Source of the DNA: an uncultured Lachnospiraceae bacterium
GTDB lineage: Bacteria > Bacillota > Clostridia > Lachnospirales > Lachnospiraceae
Assembly (NCBI GenBank): GCA_902794825.1
Contig: CADBIU010000015.1
Span: forward strand, 1-46,244
Direction: 5' to 3'
Length of the DNA stretch: 46,244 nt
This document shows positions 46,177 through 46,244 of this stretch, in pieces; the first letter of the stretch is position 1; each line of letters opens with the position of its first letter. The notes beneath the pieces are model-generated. The model worked only from the letters and a program-made list of their open reading frames with translations, searched no databases and was not told the origin of the DNA. Position numbers and translations under genes: made by a program.

Positions 46177-46244
46177 ATGGACGAGAATAAAGAAATCAAA
46201 GATAAGAACGAACAGCACAAACATGAAGAAAAGACCTATCTGAC
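46177..46244 (+). CDS. Start of the next gene in the beta-galactosidase operon (partial)
   Basis: ATG 46177 lies after AAGGAG; 22 hydrophilic residues (MDENKEIKDKNEQHKHEEK and a few more) are visible before the window ends. A hydrophilic cytosolic start before TYL is compatible with a sugar:cation symporter of the MelB type, often found next to lacZ, but that is a guess. Confidence 0.55.
   Translation, partial: MDENKEIKDKNEQHKHEEKTYL

Overview
The window looks like a chromosomal segment of a Gram-positive anaerobe of the Clostridia, most likely Lachnospiraceae. This rests on moderate-to-high GC protein genes with AGGAGG-type ribosome binding sites, several lipoproteins of the L-x-A-C-G-G type, a FeoA-FeoB fusion, LUD, DUF4428 and DUF3798 family proteins, and MurD/CapA-like genes. 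No rRNA, tRNA, insertion sequence, integrase, phage gene or CRISPR array was seen, and no gene-free stretch exceeds about 300 bases.

Left part (1-8.9 kb). The window opens inside an iron transporter (FeoA fused to FeoB, minus strand). Next comes a three-gene minus-strand operon: a TerB-N/TerB-C protein, a DUF2791/BrxD-type ATPase and an Lhr/BrxHI-type helicase. Composition and gene order match the Shango anti-phage system (sngA-sngB-sngC). Upstream lie an HD-domain nucleotidase and a lipoprotein that carries only the first few residues of a DUF3089 domain, then a divergent alpha/beta hydrolase.

Centre-left (9-15.2 kb) is an oligopeptide ABC transporter operon oppBCDF-oppA. The binding protein appears segmentally (circularly) permuted: the segment that normally forms its C-terminus sits directly behind the signal peptide. 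A MATE exporter, free methionine-R-sulfoxide reductase, membrane-anchored lipase and DUF4428 protein follow as one likely operon (15.3-19.2 kb), then a LUD protein and a ThrE-type amino-acid exporter.

Centre (21-31 kb) holds an IPP isomerase fused to a methyltransferase, a MurD-like ligase paired with a CapA-like protein, and an RbsA/RbsC-type ABC transporter whose DUF3798 binding-protein gene is broken by a frameshifting deletion.

Right part (31-46.2 kb) holds small membrane proteins and lipoproteins, a HAD phosphatase, an ATP-grasp ligase with two divergently arranged esterases, a second HD protein, a Bcp peroxiredoxin, a PD-(D/E)XK-type nuclease protein, a large single-pass membrane protein of unknown role, and a divergent AraC regulator/beta-galactosidase pair. 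The pair's intergenic region carries two direct repeats 21 bp apart, the classic layout of an AraC-family operator. The window ends at the start of the next gene in the lactose locus.

The most interesting items are the permuted OppA, the Shango operon, the Idi-methyltransferase fusion, the MurD/CapA pair, and the gene remnants (DUF3089 stub, DUF3798 pseudogene, ThrE N-terminus). All family assignments come from reading motifs; no database search was run.
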